Part shown: piece by piece, positions 7,678 to 8,745 of the stretch | Numbering within the stretch: the first letter of the stretch is position 1 | How the letters are laid out: every line of letters begins with the position of its first letter | NCBI GenBank assembly: GCA_002371755.1 | Contig: DFGM01000061.1 | Span: forward strand, 9,560-18,304 | Direction: 5' to 3' | Length of the DNA: 8,745 nt | Source: Verrucomicrobia bacterium UBA3750 | GTDB lineage: Bacteria > Verrucomicrobiota > Kiritimatiellia > RFP12 > UBA1067 | Notes under the pieces: generated by a model | The model's input: the letters and a program-made list of their open reading frames with translations, nothing else | What the model was told of the DNA's origin: nothing | The model's database searches: none | Made by a program: the position numbers and the translations under genes

Positions 7678-8529
7678 TCAACCGAAAAGCCCGCTGCGGC
7701 ACTTGTGGGCGGCCTCTTCGGCCTTGAATGTGGAAAGGCGCTTGATGAAGTTGTCGAAATCGACCTCGTGAGCGTCGAACTCCGGGCCGTCCACGCAAAC
7801 AAACTTCGTCTTGCCGCCCACGGTGACGCGGCAGCCTCCGCACATCCCGGTGCCGTCTATCATGATCGAGTTGAGCGAGACGATTGTCTTTACACCGTAG
7901 GGCTTTGTGGCGAGCGAAGCGAACTTCATCATGACCGGGGGACCGGCCACAACAACTTCGTCCGGCTTGTCTTCGCCCTCGCAAAGTTCCTTCAGCGGCT
8001 CCGTGACGAGTCCCTTGCGACCATACGACCCGTCGTCAGTGACGATTATCACGTCATTGCACGCCTTGCGCATCTCGTCTTCCATGATGACGAGCTCCTT
8101 GGTGCGCGCACCCATTATGGCCGTCACGCGGTTGCCAGCTTGACGGAATGCCTGCGCTATCGGGTGCGACGGGGCTACACCTATGCCGCCCCCGACCACG
8201 ACCACCCAGCCCTTGCGGCCGGGAGTGGAATAATCCTTTATGTCAGTAGGCTTGCCAAGCGGGCCTACAACATCGGCTATCTCTTCGCCTTCATTAAGGA
8301 GAGAGAGCTCCTTCGTCGAAGCACCCACGGTCTGGAAGATGATGTCTATCGTGCCGGCTTCGGGATCGGCATCGGCGATAGTAAGGGGTATGCGTTCCGC
8401 CCATTCGCAAGTCGTGCGCAGTATAACAAACTGCCCCGCCTTGCGCTCTTTCGCTATGAGCGGAGCATCTAGCCGCATCCGCCAGACATTTGCGGATAAC
8501 TGGGTCTTTACGAGTATTTTGTTTGACAT
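7678..8529 (-). CDS. nfnA: ferredoxin-NADP reductase subunit NfnA (PyrK/SudB-like)
   Basis: The 283-residue product is a ferredoxin-NADP reductase-type flavoprotein. It has an FAD-binding RIPLT (46-50), an NAD-binding GGGIGVAP (113-120) and a C-terminal [2Fe-2S] site formed by Cys230, Cys233 and Cys245, with Asp225 close by. The Asp and three-Cys arrangement is known for the small subunit of Nfn. With NfnB it should form the cytoplasmic complex that couples NADH and reduced ferredoxin to NADP+ reduction. The same family includes PyrK and the SudB subunit of sulfide dehydrogenase, and the neighbouring GltA-like gene fits Nfn best. The start at 8529 has GGAG (8538-8541) eight bases upstream. 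An upstream in-frame ATG at 8565 would add twelve unconserved residues. This is the first gene of the left-running cluster, behind a promoter at about 8640. Confidence 0.9.
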   Translation of the reverse strand: MSNKILVKTQLSANVWRMRLDAPLIAKERKAGQFVILRTTCEWAERIPLTIADADPEAGTIDIIFQTVGASTKELSLLNEGEEIADVVGPLGKPTDIKDYSTPGRKGWVVVVGGGIGVAPSHPIAQAFRQAGNRVTAIMGARTKELVIMEDEMRKACNDVIIVTDDGSYGRKGLVTEPLKELCEGEDKPDEVVVAGPPVMMKFASLATKPYGVKTIVSLNSIMIDGTGMCGGCRVTVGGKTKFVCVDGPEFDAHEVDFDNFIKRLSTFKAEEAAHKCRSGLFG

Positions 8530-8625
8530 TTCCTTTTCTCCGGATTGGGCGCCGCGCCTATGCACGCATCGCAGACGGATTTTCAGGCCTGCGCGAAGTT
8601 CCCTGCCTATTTCCTTTTAGCGCAT

Positions 8626-8654
8626 ATTTTACCATATTCACCCGGCCGTGTGAA
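8626..8654 (-). promoter_or_regulatory. promoter for the nfnA-nfnB cluster
   Basis: On the minus strand TTCACA (8649-8654) is followed after 17 bp by TAAAAT (8626-8631). A TGG just before TAAAAT gives an extended -10. The -35 differs from TTGACA at one base. Transcription would start near 8619, giving a leader of about 90 nt before the nfnA ATG at 8529. Confidence 0.65.
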
Positions 8655-8662
8655 GAGGCCGG
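8642..8662. promoter_or_regulatory. inverted repeat around the nfnA -35 box
   Basis: CCGGCC (8642-8647) and GGCCGG (8657-8662) are perfect 6-bp inverted arms separated by nine bases. The TTCACA -35 hexamer lies entirely in the spacer, so a protein bound here would block or recruit RNA polymerase. The element could instead be the terminator hairpin of a gene beyond the window, though I see no T run after it on the plus strand. No regulator gene is visible nearby. Confidence 0.4.
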
Positions 8663-8673
8663 AGCGCCCCATC

Positions 8674-8745
8674 GCACCATACCAACGGTAAGGCGGCTGA
8701 GCCCCTGCCCGCCGCACCGTACCATCCCGGCGGTAGGGCGGGCAG
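8674..8745. repeat. GC-rich diverged repeat reaching the right edge
   Basis: Two related segments start with GCACC-R-TACCA at 8674 and 8714, 40 bp apart, and both continue into GGTA-x-GGCGG. The second sits between CTGCCCGCC (8705-8713) and GGCGGGCAG (8737-8745), a perfect 9-bp inverted repeat. The first contains a small TACC-AAC-GGTA palindrome (8680-8690). The repeat touches the window end and may continue. Its look is that of a short dispersed intergenic repeat, not an insertion sequence. No coding region is visible here. Confidence 0.5.

Noticed and set aside
7652..7984. Upstream extension of the nfnB reading frame
   Set aside because: It runs antisense-like through nfnA sequence in a different frame and is Arg-rich and featureless. 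A good ribosome site and the family start point favour 7651.

Overview
This is a bacterial chromosomal window with a GC content I would put by eye in the high fifties. All eight genes I can support lie on the minus strand, so transcription runs from right to left. The protein families fit an anaerobic member of the Planctomycetes-Verrucomicrobia-Chlamydiae group, perhaps Kiritimatiellae or Lentisphaerae from a gut or sediment. The clues are a ferredoxin:NADP transhydrogenase pair (Nfn), an L-fucose isomerase beside an exported DUF2264 protein, and a CAAX-protease-like membrane protein of the type that accompanies exosortase systems. This taxonomic call is inference, because no rRNA or other marker is present.

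Right to left in transcription order, positions 8530-8745 hold GC-rich repeats and a good promoter. Then comes a tight cluster: nfnA (8529-7678), nfnB (7651-6251), an ArgA-like GNAT acetyltransferase (6269-5781, overlapping nfnB by 19 nt) and a CPBP/CAAX-protease-related membrane protein (5784-5086, with a 4-nt ATGA overlap). After 83 nt comes a DUF2264 protein with a signal peptide (5002-3704). A short intergenic region (3587-3703) carries a strong extended -10 promoter, a palindrome over its -10 box and a leader hairpin. It drives a second cluster: fucI (3586-1793), truB (1773-1054) and ribF (1087-242, overlapping truB by 34 nt). The left 241 bases have no gene. They hold a 22-bp tandem repeat of seven exactly phased units, flanked by inverted repeats.

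Functionally, NfnA and NfnB should exchange electrons among NADH, NADPH and ferredoxin, and the adjacent ArgA-like acetyltransferase would fit a link to glutamate metabolism. FucI would isomerise L-fucose (or D-arabinose), with the exported DUF2264 protein perhaps acting on the sugar source. TruB and RibF are housekeeping proteins found here behind fucI, not in their usual nusA-infB-rbfA setting. I found no rRNA, tRNA, CRISPR array, transposase or phage gene. The least ordinary items are the 22-bp array, the architecture of the two promoters, and the membrane protease coupled to the acetyltransferase.
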